Positions 50,296 to 57,942 of a stretch of DNA of 64,000 nt are shown here, in pieces; position 1 is the stretch's first letter; every line of letters begins with the position of its first letter. The notes beneath the pieces are model-generated. The model ran no database searches. It saw only the letters and a list, made by a program, of their open reading frames with translations, and was not told the DNA's origin. Both the position numbers and the translations under genes were made by a program. The DNA lies in NCBI GenBank assembly GCA_046296435.1, contig JBKBLI010000001.1, positions 1 to 64,000 of the forward strand, written 5' to 3'. The DNA is from M3007 sp046296435 (GTDB lineage Bacteria > Bacteroidota > Bacteroidia > Chitinophagales > Saprospiraceae).

Positions 50296-51591
50296 TCAAC
50301 CCTCGCGAAGCAAGCGGAACATATTTCGCTTGTAGGCCTCTACGCCCGGCTGATCAAACGGGTTGACGCCCAGCGTATATGCGCTCACGGCGCAGGCTTT
50401 TTGAAAAAAGTAAAACAACTGTCCCAACGCAAAAGGCGTAGCGTCGGGCGCCGTAACCTGAATGAGCGGCACGCCGCCCTCATGGTGAGCTATGGCTGTT
50501 CCTTCGGCCGCCTTGCGGTTGACGTAGTTCATACTGCGGCCGTCGAGGTAATTCAACCCATCGGGGTCGCCAGGTATGGCGCTGATCCCCGGCCCCTGCC
50601 CGGGGTGTTGCAACTGTAGCACCGTCTCGAACAAATGACGAGGCCCTTCCTGAAAATACTGACCCATCGAATGCAAATCTGCTGTAAACGACACCGAAGC
50701 GGGAAACAAGCCCTTACCCTGTTTACCCTCGCTTTCGCCGTAGAGTTGCTTCCACCACTCGGCTAAAGAACGCATGCGCGGTTCGTAAGCAGCCAGCGTT
50801 TCGATCATGTATCCCCTGCGGTACAGGGCATTTCGCAGCGCGGCGTATTGATAAGCCGGATTGTAATCGATGGGCCCCTCGCAATAGCGCTGCGCTTCGG
50901 CGGCCCCCTGAAGCAGCGCATCCGTATCAATTCCGGCTACGGCGATAGGCAAAAGCCCCACGGCGGTGAGTACCGAGAAGCGTCCGCCCACGTCGTCGGG
51001 CACGACAAAAGTCTCATAGCCCTCCTGGTCCGCCACTTGCTTCAAAGCGCCTTTGTGCGCGTCTGTGGTGGCATAGATGCGTTCTTTAGCGCCTTTACGA
51101 CCGTATTTCTTTTCTAAGAGCTCCTTTAATATCCGAAAAGCGATGGCCGGCTCCGTGGTCGTCCCGGATTTAGAGATCACATTCACGCTAAAATCGCGCG
51201 CAAGCAGCAAGTCCAACAAATCCCGATGATAGGATCCGCTCAAATTGCAACCCGCGAACAAGATCTGAGGGCCTGACCTGAGATCGTCCGGAACAAGATT
51301 GTAAAAATTGTTACTGCAAAAATCCACTGCGGCCAAAGCCCCGAGATACGAGCCGCCTATCCCAATCACAACCAATACTTCCGATTGTTCGCGGATGCGC
51401 TTGGCAGCCGCCAAAATACGGCGATACTCCTCGCGATCATAACGCACAGGCAGATCCAACCAGCCCGTAAACTCAGCCCCGGGACCTTCTCTCCTGTGTA
51501 GCAATTCGGCGGCGGCATGCACTTCCTGTGGCATAGCGCCCAATCCTTCCGGTAGAAAAGAAAGCGCCCTTGAGTAGTCAATTTTGATCAC
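50296..51591 (-). CDS. pgi: Glucose-6-phosphate isomerase
   Basis: Interconverts glucose-6-phosphate and fructose-6-phosphate in glycolysis/gluconeogenesis. About 431 residues, the short form common in Firmicutes and Bacteroidota. Substrate-binding segments VIGIGGSYLGALAAVDF and VISKSGTTTEPAIAFRIL, then VGGRFSVLTAVGLLPIAVAG, and the C-terminal lysine region GVNPFDQPGVEAYKRNMF, are all intact. GTG at 51591 starts the protein as VIKIDYSRALSF, matching family starts; the longer frame runs through the promoter. Divergent from the exonuclease gene. Confidence 0.93.
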   Translation of the reverse strand: MIKIDYSRALSFLPEGLGAMPQEVHAAAELLHRREGPGAEFTGWLDLPVRYDREEYRRILAAAKRIREQSEVLVVIGIGGSYLGALAAVDFCSNNFYNLVPDDLRSGPQILFAGCNLSGSYHRDLLDLLLARDFSVNVISKSGTTTEPAIAFRILKELLEKKYGRKGAKERIYATTDAHKGALKQVADQEGYETFVVPDDVGGRFSVLTAVGLLPIAVAGIDTDALLQGAAEAQRYCEGPIDYNPAYQYAALRNALYRRGYMIETLAAYEPRMRSLAEWWKQLYGESEGKQGKGLFPASVSFTADLHSMGQYFQEGPRHLFETVLQLQHPGQGPGISAIPGDPDGLNYLDGRSMNYVNRKAAEGTAIAHHEGGVPLIQVTAPDATPFALGQLFYFFQKACAVSAYTLGVNPFDQPGVEAYKRNMFRLLREG

Positions 51592-51631
51592 GAGATACAG
51601 ACTTGTTTTAATGCAATCAAGTAAAGCGGCG

Positions 51632-51639
51632 CAAAAATA
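51632..51639 (-). promoter_or_regulatory. -7 box TATTTTTG for pgi
   Basis: Minus-strand TATTTTTG, giving a leader of about 35 bases to the GTG at 51591. It supports the shorter start. Confidence 0.55.
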
Positions 51640-51672
51640 GTTGATTTCCGAAAACCGCTCCCTCTTTTGTCG

Positions 51673-51680
51673 TAAATTTG
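51673..51680 (+). promoter_or_regulatory. -7 box TAAATTTG for the exonuclease gene
   Basis: Plus-strand TAAATTTG, 31 bases before ATG 51712, divergently placed relative to the pgi promoter. Confidence 0.5.
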
Positions 51681-51711
51681 CAATCTGAATTGTTTTTAAC
51701 GCCAATATCTT

Positions 51712-52530
51712 ATGCAACTGAACTTACAGCGCGAACTGGTATTCATAGACTTAGAGACGACCGGACTGAACGTCATGCGCGATCGCATCATCCAGATCGG
51801 CATGATCAAACTCTACCCCGGCAACCGCGAACCTGACGAGTTCAACGCGCTGATCAATCCCGGCATTCCCATTTCGGAAGACGCCATGGCCGTGCATGGC
51901 ATCACGCCCAAAGATCTGGCCAACAAGCCCACTTTCGCCCAAATCGGGCCCAAAATACACGCGTTTATCGGGCAAGCAGACCTGGCCGGCTACAACTCCA
52001 ACCGCTTCGACATACCCATGCTGATCGAAGAGTTTGACCGCATCGGCATCGAATTTCACCTCGAAAAAAGACGCCTCATCGATGTGCAGCGCATCTTTTA
52101 CAAAATGGAACCCCGAACCCTCAAAGCCGCCTACCGCCTGTACTGCAACGCCGAACTCGAAGAAGCCCACGATGCGCTGTCCGACGTGCGCGCCACCGTC
52201 GAAGTGTTCAAAGGACAGCTTCGCCGCTACGAAAACTGCGACCTCCTTGATGAAAACGGCGCGCGCATTCCCAATCCCGTGCGCAACGACATCCAAGTCA
52301 TTCATGACTTCGTCAACGATCTGAATTTTGTGGATGCAACCCAAAAATTGCGCGTGCAATCCAACGGCGTAGTTGTATTCAATTTTGGGAAATATGCCGG
52401 TCAGCCGGTCGTAGAGGTCTTCAAAAAAGACCGAAACTACCCTAATTGGATCCTCGAAAACGAATTCTCCGTACAAGTCAAACAGTACGTGCGCAAAGTG
52501 CTGCGCGAGCAGATAACCGACAAACGCTAA
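51712..52530 (+). CDS. DnaQ-like 3'-5' exonuclease with DUF3820-like C-terminus
   Basis: 272 residues. Exo I is FIDLETTGL (Asp-Glu pair), Exo II lies in ADLAGYNSNRFDIPML, and Exo III in HDALSDVRATVEVF (His-x4-Asp, DEDDh type). This N-terminal exonuclease domain resembles the DNA polymerase III epsilon/exonuclease X group. The last ~60 residues carry FNFGKYAGQPVVEVFKK...YPNWIL, which resembles the small DUF3820 'FGKYKG...YL.W' domain seen fused to such nucleases. Likely acts in DNA repair or proofreading. Its partner is not evident from the neighbours, but mutS2 follows after about 160 bases. Confidence 0.88.
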   Translation: MQLNLQRELVFIDLETTGLNVMRDRIIQIGMIKLYPGNREPDEFNALINPGIPISEDAMAVHGITPKDLANKPTFAQIGPKIHAFIGQADLAGYNSNRFDIPMLIEEFDRIGIEFHLEKRRLIDVQRIFYKMEPRTLKAAYRLYCNAELEEAHDALSDVRATVEVFKGQLRRYENCDLLDENGARIPNPVRNDIQVIHDFVNDLNFVDATQKLRVQSNGVVVFNFGKYAGQPVVEVFKKDRNYPNWILENEFSVQVKQYVRKVLREQITDKR

Positions 52531-52692
52531 AGAATGTGTCAAGGCCGATTCCTTTGCGCGCAAACCCTCGAAGGCGCCGTCGCCACGTCCTGCTTTCGCA
52601 CTTTTTTTTCACCAATGCCGGAAACCATCAAAGGACTTCTGACGTTTTTAACAACAAACACATAAGCCCGCGAACTGATACTGCGCACGGAA

Positions 52693-55092
52693 ATGAGCGA
52701 AATACATGTAGAGCCGGCAGATTGCCTGCTCAAATTAGAATACGACAAAATCATTCATCTGCTCGTCAAAGAGGCCATGACCCCTATGGCGGCCCAACGA
52801 CTCGAAGCCCTCTACCCGCGCGCCGACCACGCCTGGATAGAACTCCGGCTGCGCGAAGTGCGCGACTACAAACTGGCCTTGGAGAAAAATGACCGCCTGC
52901 CGATGCGGCCTTTCGCCGATCTGAGCGAAGATCTGCGTATGCTCCGCCTCGAAGGATTCACCTTATCGCCCGAAGCCTTCCAAAATATCCTTTCGGTTCT
53001 CTACCAAATACGCGATTGGATCAAGTTTTTTGCCGCAGGCGTCAAAAAAGAGATCTACGTCCAAATCTACGCCCTACTCAGCCAAATACATCTGGATGAA
53101 AGCCTCATCCAGGCCATCAACGCCGTATTCGACGAAAAAGGAGAGTTGCGACCAGACGCATCTCCCGAACTCATCCGCATCAGACGCGATATGCAGGCCA
53201 AAATGCGCGAACTCGACGCCCGCTTCCGACAAGTCATCAACGAGTATCGCCAAAAAGGATGGCTCGCCGACTCGCCGGAAAGCTTCCGCAACAACCGGCG
53301 CGTGCTGGCCGTACCCGCCGAACACAAACGCAAGATCCGCGGTATCATACACGACGAAAGCGATACCGGCCGCACCGCCTTCATAGAGCCGGACGGCATC
53401 ATCGAAATCAACAACGATATCTTCGACCTCGAAAACGAAGAAAAACGCGAAATCTTCCGCATACTCCGCAACCTGAGCGATGCCATACGCCCCTTTGCTG
53501 AACCCCTTGCCGGATACCAGGAGATCCTGACCCATCTTGATGTCATCCAAGCCCAGGCGCGGCTGGCCGTCTCCATGCGCGCCAACATCCCCCAAATCAA
53601 AAAAATGCCCGCCATTGCCATCCGCAAAGGCTACCATCCCCTACTCTACCTCAAAAACAAATCCCTGGGCCGCCGCACCGTACCCTTCGACCTCCGCCTG
53701 ACGCCCGAAGACCACATCCTGATTCTCTCCGGCCCCAACGCCGGCGGCAAATCTGTGGCCATGAAGTCCGTCGGCCTGCTCCAGCTCATGCTTCAGTCCG
53801 GCCTGCCCGTGCCCGTGCACGAGCAAAGCGAGTTTGGCATTTTCACCCAATTTTTCGCAGATATAGGCGACCAGCAAAGCCTCGACGACGACCTGAGCAC
53901 TTACTCCTCTCGCCTGCGCAACGCCAAAATATTTCTCGAAAAAGCCACCCCCCAAACCCTCGTCCTGATCGACGAGATGGGCAGCGGCACCGACCCCAAA
54001 CCCGGCGGCGCCATTGCCGAAGCCGTACTCAGAGGGTTGCACCGCAAAGGCGTCTTCGCCGTCGTTACCACCCACTACTCTAACCTCAAAGTCTTCGCCT
54101 TCCGCAACTCCGGCTTGCTCAACGCCCACATGCACTTCGATAAGGACGCCCTGGCGCCCACCTACGAACTCCGCGTTGGCAAGCCCGGCAGTAGCTATGC
54201 CTTCGAGATCGCCGCCAAAAGCGGCCTGAAGCGCGACATCATCGAATACGCCCGCAAACGCGCCGGAAGCGAGACCGCCGTGGACGATATTCTGGTCGAA
54301 CTCCAGCGCGAAAAACAAGAACTCGAACAAACGCTCAACGAACTTCGCGAAAAAGAACAAAACCTGGACCGCCTCATCAAGTCCTACGACAGCATGCATG
54401 CCGATCTGGAACGCAAACGCAAACAACTCAAACTCGACCAACGCGAATTCGAACTCCGGCAAACCGCTCAGGCAAGCCGCGAAATCGAAAAATTGATCAA
54501 ACAACTCAAGCAGGAAAAAAATCTCGAAGCCGCCCAAAAGGCCTCTGAACAACTTCGCGAACAACGCGTCGAACAAGCCCAAAAAGTAGATATGGCCAAT
54601 GCCGAATTGGTCAAATTCGAAGAAGAGGCCGCCCCCTCCGCCTCAGCCCGCCCGCTCATCCCGGGCGATCATGTCCGCCTGCGCTCAGGCGGCGCTATCG
54701 GCAAAATTCAAGAAATCAAAGGCGACAAAGCCAAAGTGATCATGGGCGAGCTAACCCTCAGCGTGGCCCTGCGCGACTTGATTCATGCCGTCGCTCCTAC
54801 CACCTACGCCCAGCCTGCCCCCTCTGTAAATATCGAGAAAGCCGCCCAGTTCGAAAACAAAATCGATCTGCGAGGACTGAGCCGAATCGAAGCCTTAGAC
54901 GCCTTAGAAAAATTTGTGGATAACGCCATGCTATCCAATGCCGTCAACCTGCGCATCCTCCACGGCAAAGGCGACGGCGTGCTCCGGCAAATGGTGCGCC
55001 AAAAACTCAAAGAGTACGGACGCAATATCGCCCGAATATACCACCCCGAACCGCGCGACGGCGGCGACGGCGTCACCGTCGTAGAATTGTGA
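52693..55092 (+). CDS. mutS2: MutS2 ATPase/endonuclease (Smr domain)
   Basis: 799 residues. The N-terminal clamp/lever helices precede an ABC-type ATPase with Walker A GPNAGGKS (about residue 347), STYSSRLRNAK, and Walker B LIDEMGSGTDP. A long coiled coil follows (about 540-640, rich in Glu, Lys and Leu), then an SH3-like KOW segment (PGDHVRLRSGGAIGKIQEI), and a C-terminal Smr nuclease domain (IDLRGLSRIEALDALEKFVD, LRILHGKGDGVLR). The family suppresses recombination and also rescues collided ribosomes (RqcU). Both roles are known; the one used here is not evident. Confidence 0.94.
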   Translation: MSEIHVEPADCLLKLEYDKIIHLLVKEAMTPMAAQRLEALYPRADHAWIELRLREVRDYKLALEKNDRLPMRPFADLSEDLRMLRLEGFTLSPEAFQNILSVLYQIRDWIKFFAAGVKKEIYVQIYALLSQIHLDESLIQAINAVFDEKGELRPDASPELIRIRRDMQAKMRELDARFRQVINEYRQKGWLADSPESFRNNRRVLAVPAEHKRKIRGIIHDESDTGRTAFIEPDGIIEINNDIFDLENEEKREIFRILRNLSDAIRPFAEPLAGYQEILTHLDVIQAQARLAVSMRANIPQIKKMPAIAIRKGYHPLLYLKNKSLGRRTVPFDLRLTPEDHILILSGPNAGGKSVAMKSVGLLQLMLQSGLPVPVHEQSEFGIFTQFFADIGDQQSLDDDLSTYSSRLRNAKIFLEKATPQTLVLIDEMGSGTDPKPGGAIAEAVLRGLHRKGVFAVVTTHYSNLKVFAFRNSGLLNAHMHFDKDALAPTYELRVGKPGSSYAFEIAAKSGLKRDIIEYARKRAGSETAVDDILVELQREKQELEQTLNELREKEQNLDRLIKSYDSMHADLERKRKQLKLDQREFELRQTAQASREIEKLIKQLKQEKNLEAAQKASEQLREQRVEQAQKVDMANAELVKFEEEAAPSASARPLIPGDHVRLRSGGAIGKIQEIKGDKAKVIMGELTLSVALRDLIHAVAPTTYAQPAPSVNIEKAAQFENKIDLRGLSRIEALDALEKFVDNAMLSNAVNLRILHGKGDGVLRQMVRQKLKEYGRNIARIYHPEPRDGGDGVTVVEL

Positions 55093-55094
55093 TC

Positions 55095-55182
55095 CTTACT
55101 TTTTCTGGATTTTTCTAAAAAAAAGAAAATGCACGAGGCCGACCAAACGTCCTTTGGATTGTTTTTTTAAAAAAAAAGTAAG
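55095..55182. repeat. Nested AT hairpins flanked by a 10-base inverted repeat
   Basis: CTTACTTTTT (55095-55104) pairs with AAAAAGTAAG (55173-55182). Inside lie a TTTTCT-A8 segment (55111-55124) and T7-A9 (55162-55177). It sits 2 bases after the mutS2 stop and before the convergent permease gene. Probable transcript-end structure and a complex member of the T-run/A-run set. Confidence 0.7.
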
Positions 55183-55236
55183 AGAACGGAGTGCCGGCAT
55201 GGGACGGCCTGACAAATCCAGTCGCCGAAAGCGCCC

Positions 55237-56520
55237 TTACTTGCGAATGGCCTCAACCGGATCCAAGCGACTGGCTTGTAGGGCAGGAATCAAACCCGCC
55301 AATATGCCAACCACAACCGAGGTCATCAGTCCGATGAGAATATTCTGCGCAGAAAGGCGTAATTCGAAGTCGATGGCGTAACTCAAAACCAGCGTCGCTA
55401 AACCTACCAGCAGAATTCCCAACAAGCCGCCAACGATACACAGCGCTACCGCTTCGATCAAGATCTCCAGAAGAATGAACCAGCGCTTGGCGCCGATGGC
55501 CATCTTAATGCCGATAATATTGGTGCGCTCCCTTACAGACACAAACATGATGTTGGCCACGGAGAACATCCCTACAAATAGCGCAAAAATACCAATGATA
55601 AATCCCGCAACATTGAGCGTAGCAAAAATGCTATCAAAAACTTTACTGAGCAGCGTCAGCGTGTTGATTGCAAAATTATTCTCTTCGCGCGGCTTCAGGC
55701 GTCGTTCAGCGCGCATGACCGAGACGATCTCGTCGGATATCAATTCCATGGAGACGCCCTCGCGGGCCTTGACCAGGATGCTCGATCGCTCAAAGGCGCC
55801 TTTACCGCGCACGTTGAAGCCCCTGCGCGCCAGATTGTACCCCACCAGGACGCCGTTGTCAAAGTTGAATGGCTTGAGCAACTCGTCGCCCGATTTTTGC
55901 AACACCCCGATAACGCGCAACTTGCGTCCGCCGATGGCAATCGTGCGGTCCAGCGGCGAAGTTGACGCGCCAAAGAGCGTTTCGGCTATTTTTGCGCCAA
56001 GAATACAAACCTCAGATCCGCTCTGGTACTCAAGGGTTGACAAAAATCGTCCGCCTTCCTGAAACTCCAGTCCGAATAAATCGCGACAATCCTCAGTAAC
56101 TCCCAGAAAAAAGACGTTTTCTACGCTTGAAGACTGCCACTTGACCGTCTTGGATCCCAGGTATTGCCAATAACCGATGCGCTGGGCGTTTTTGAGCCTG
56201 CTGTCGAGCGCCACATATTCCGAAAAAGAAATATTTGGACGGCGCATCCACTTCCAAAAATTGCGGCCCGGATCCTCCGACCAAGAGAACTTCTCAATGT
56301 AGATCACATCGTTTCCCAGCTTCTCCAGACTCTTGCGAATATTTCCCTCCAATGAATTGACAGCGCTTTTCACCCCGATGATGCAAAAAATGCCAATCGT
56401 GATACCCAGCAAAGAAAGAAACGACCGGAGCCGGTTACCCAACAGTTGCTGACGGGCTTGCAGCGCGCCTTCCTGCAGGATGCGCAGGTATTGTATCGTG
56501 CGGGCATTCATATCATTCAT
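55237..56520 (-). CDS. MacB/FtsX-type ABC transporter permease
   Basis: 427 residues. The N-terminal cytoplasmic segment leads into the first membrane helix (SFLSLLGITIGIFCIIGV), then a MacB periplasmic domain of about 230 residues, then three C-terminal helices (FIIGIFALFVGMFSVANIMFVSV with the conserved ERTNIIGIKMAIGAKR coupling segment, then IVGGLLGILLVGLA and ILIGLMTSVVVGILAGLIP, ending ASRLDPVEAIRK). Its ATPase partner could be the partial ABC ATPase at 63541, although the Sus locus lies between them. It transports an unknown substrate, or exerts force across the envelope. The start is ATG 56520 or 56511. Confidence 0.9.
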   Translation of the reverse strand: MNDMNARTIQYLRILQEGALQARQQLLGNRLRSFLSLLGITIGIFCIIGVKSAVNSLEGNIRKSLEKLGNDVIYIEKFSWSEDPGRNFWKWMRRPNISFSEYVALDSRLKNAQRIGYWQYLGSKTVKWQSSSVENVFFLGVTEDCRDLFGLEFQEGGRFLSTLEYQSGSEVCILGAKIAETLFGASTSPLDRTIAIGGRKLRVIGVLQKSGDELLKPFNFDNGVLVGYNLARRGFNVRGKGAFERSSILVKAREGVSMELISDEIVSVMRAERRLKPREENNFAINTLTLLSKVFDSIFATLNVAGFIIGIFALFVGMFSVANIMFVSVRERTNIIGIKMAIGAKRWFILLEILIEAVALCIVGGLLGILLVGLATLVLSYAIDFELRLSAQNILIGLMTSVVVGILAGLIPALQASRLDPVEAIRK

Positions 56521-56524
56521 CGCT

Positions 56525-56532
56525 CAAAAGTA
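56525..56532 (-). promoter_or_regulatory. -7 box TACTTTTG for the MacB-type permease
   Basis: Minus-strand TACTTTTG ends four bases before ATG 56520. Transcription would begin at or inside the first codons, favouring a leaderless start or use of ATG 56511. Confidence 0.45.
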
Positions 56533-56877
56533 AAACAGACTACTCAACCGGTGTTTTGTTATTCGATAAAAGTGGCTTTTCTGTCTATCAATCCGCGCGA
56601 ATAAAAGGCATTTGCACACGCCAAATCGGCTCCGTGCGAGCGAGGAGACTGGTTGTCGGACCGGGGGCGCAGGCAGTCGGAACCGGGCGCGCTTAGCGCC
56701 GCGCGAAAGACGCAAGGACAGGGCATTCAAAAATTATGGCCTATCACCGTCCATTCTCCTTAGCGCCTCCCTGAGAACTTTTTTTTTCGAAAAGCCCAAA
56801 CAGGCCAGCCTCTTGTCCCCAAACAAAAAAGCCGCTTCGGCAAAACCGAAGCGGCTTGAAAAGCCTACAAAAGCCAA
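56533..56877. other. Spacer between SusE-like gene and permease gene
   Basis: About 345 bases. It contains the terminator at 56825-56855 and a T9-CG-A4 palindrome at 56779-56793. No gene is seen; plus-strand open frames are Arg/Pro-rich noise. Confidence 0.6.
56825..56855 (-). terminator. Rho-independent terminator of the SusCDE operon
   Basis: GCCGCTTCGG (56831-56840) and CCGAAGCGGC (56846-56855) form a perfect 10-base stem with a CAAAA loop. On the minus strand the stem is followed by TTTTTTG-TTT, the classical U-run. It sits 22 bases past the SusE-like stop. Confidence 0.88.
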
Positions 56878-57924
56878 TTAGTTTTTCTTGATGTTATACG
56901 TGTAAATGGCTCCGCTGAGTATCAGATCAATCGTGTAGTTGCCGGCTTCGTTGATTGGAATATTGGCGCCGCCGTATTCCAGTTTTTTATCGCCGCCGTC
57001 GTCGCCAAAGTTGATGGCCCAGTCGTCGTTGGCCCTGAATTTGATCTCACCTTGAACCAGATCGAGCGTGATGGTCAATTTGCGCCCAACCGGATCATAG
57101 ATCATATCCTGATCTGAGTTCCAGCCATCGGGCGTAGCAGATCCGATCAAGCCCCAGTTGGTCTGTACGCGGCTATGGGTCAGGGAATTGAGATCGACGT
57201 TGAGGCGTTGCATACCCCTTGTCGGAGCTACAATATTGGCGCCGTTGGGGTTGAGGGTGCCATCGGCGCCGTCGTCGCCCCAGTTGACTGACCAAGATGG
57301 ACCGTCGGTATATTTGTACTCGGTATTGTCGTCCGAAAAGTAGATATACCCTTCGAAACGCTTGTCGCTTTTGATCGAGAAGATGACCGTCTCGTTGTTG
57401 GCCGGCGACCAGCCCTGATAACTGCCGGGCACCTGCAATTGCGGGTAAACCACAAACACCGTGTATGGCGTGATTTTGACGCGCACGGGGTCTGAATACA
57501 TGGCATCTACCAGGGAACTAACTGAGGCCTTGACGCGGATTTCGAGATCCGCCGCCACTTCTCCGGGCAAACCTTTGGTCAGCAGGACATTGTTCAGTTG
57601 TCCGATGCTCAGATCGGACAGATCCAGTCTATTGCTCTGTCCGATGGTCACAGCGTCCTTGAAATCGTTGCCGGCCTTATCTAACTCGACGGCGTAAGTC
57701 ACAGCCGCCTGGTATCCAAAGTCGGCGGCGGTCCAGGTGATTGGAGAGAATTTTTTATCGGCGTCAGCCTCGAGCAGGACAAACGAACTGCCGGCAAGCG
57801 GCGCAGTGATAACCGGGCGATCGCCCAACAATACAGCCGGATCGTATTTGAATTCGCCAAGGTTGCAAGCCACCGTCAGCAGTAGGCCCATCCACAGCGC
57901 AGAAAAAACGAGTTTATTTTTCAT
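56878..57924 (-). CDS. SusE/SusF-like outer-membrane lipoprotein
   Basis: 348 residues. Lipoprotein signal ending LLTVAC; N-terminal SusE-type domain (about 35-150, PVITAPLAGSSFVL ... ITWTAADFGYQ). Two C-terminal SusE/SusF carbohydrate-binding-like modules follow: the first from about residue 170 (VPGSYQGWSP ... GPSWSVNWGDDGADG) and the second from about residue 262 (LIGSATPDGWNSDQDM ... GEIKFRANDDWAINFGDDGG). Likely surface-exposed glycan-binding partner of the SusC/D transporter. Third gene of the operon, 18 bases after susD, with a terminator behind it. The same two modules occur inside the SusD-like protein. Confidence 0.88.
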   Translation of the reverse strand: MKNKLVFSALWMGLLLTVACNLGEFKYDPAVLLGDRPVITAPLAGSSFVLLEADADKKFSPITWTAADFGYQAAVTYAVELDKAGNDFKDAVTIGQSNRLDLSDLSIGQLNNVLLTKGLPGEVAADLEIRVKASVSSLVDAMYSDPVRVKITPYTVFVVYPQLQVPGSYQGWSPANNETVIFSIKSDKRFEGYIYFSDDNTEYKYTDGPSWSVNWGDDGADGTLNPNGANIVAPTRGMQRLNVDLNSLTHSRVQTNWGLIGSATPDGWNSDQDMIYDPVGRKLTITLDLVQGEIKFRANDDWAINFGDDGGDKKLEYGGANIPINEAGNYTIDLILSGAIYTYNIKKN

Positions 57925-57942
57925 AAAAATGCTTTTTAAGTG

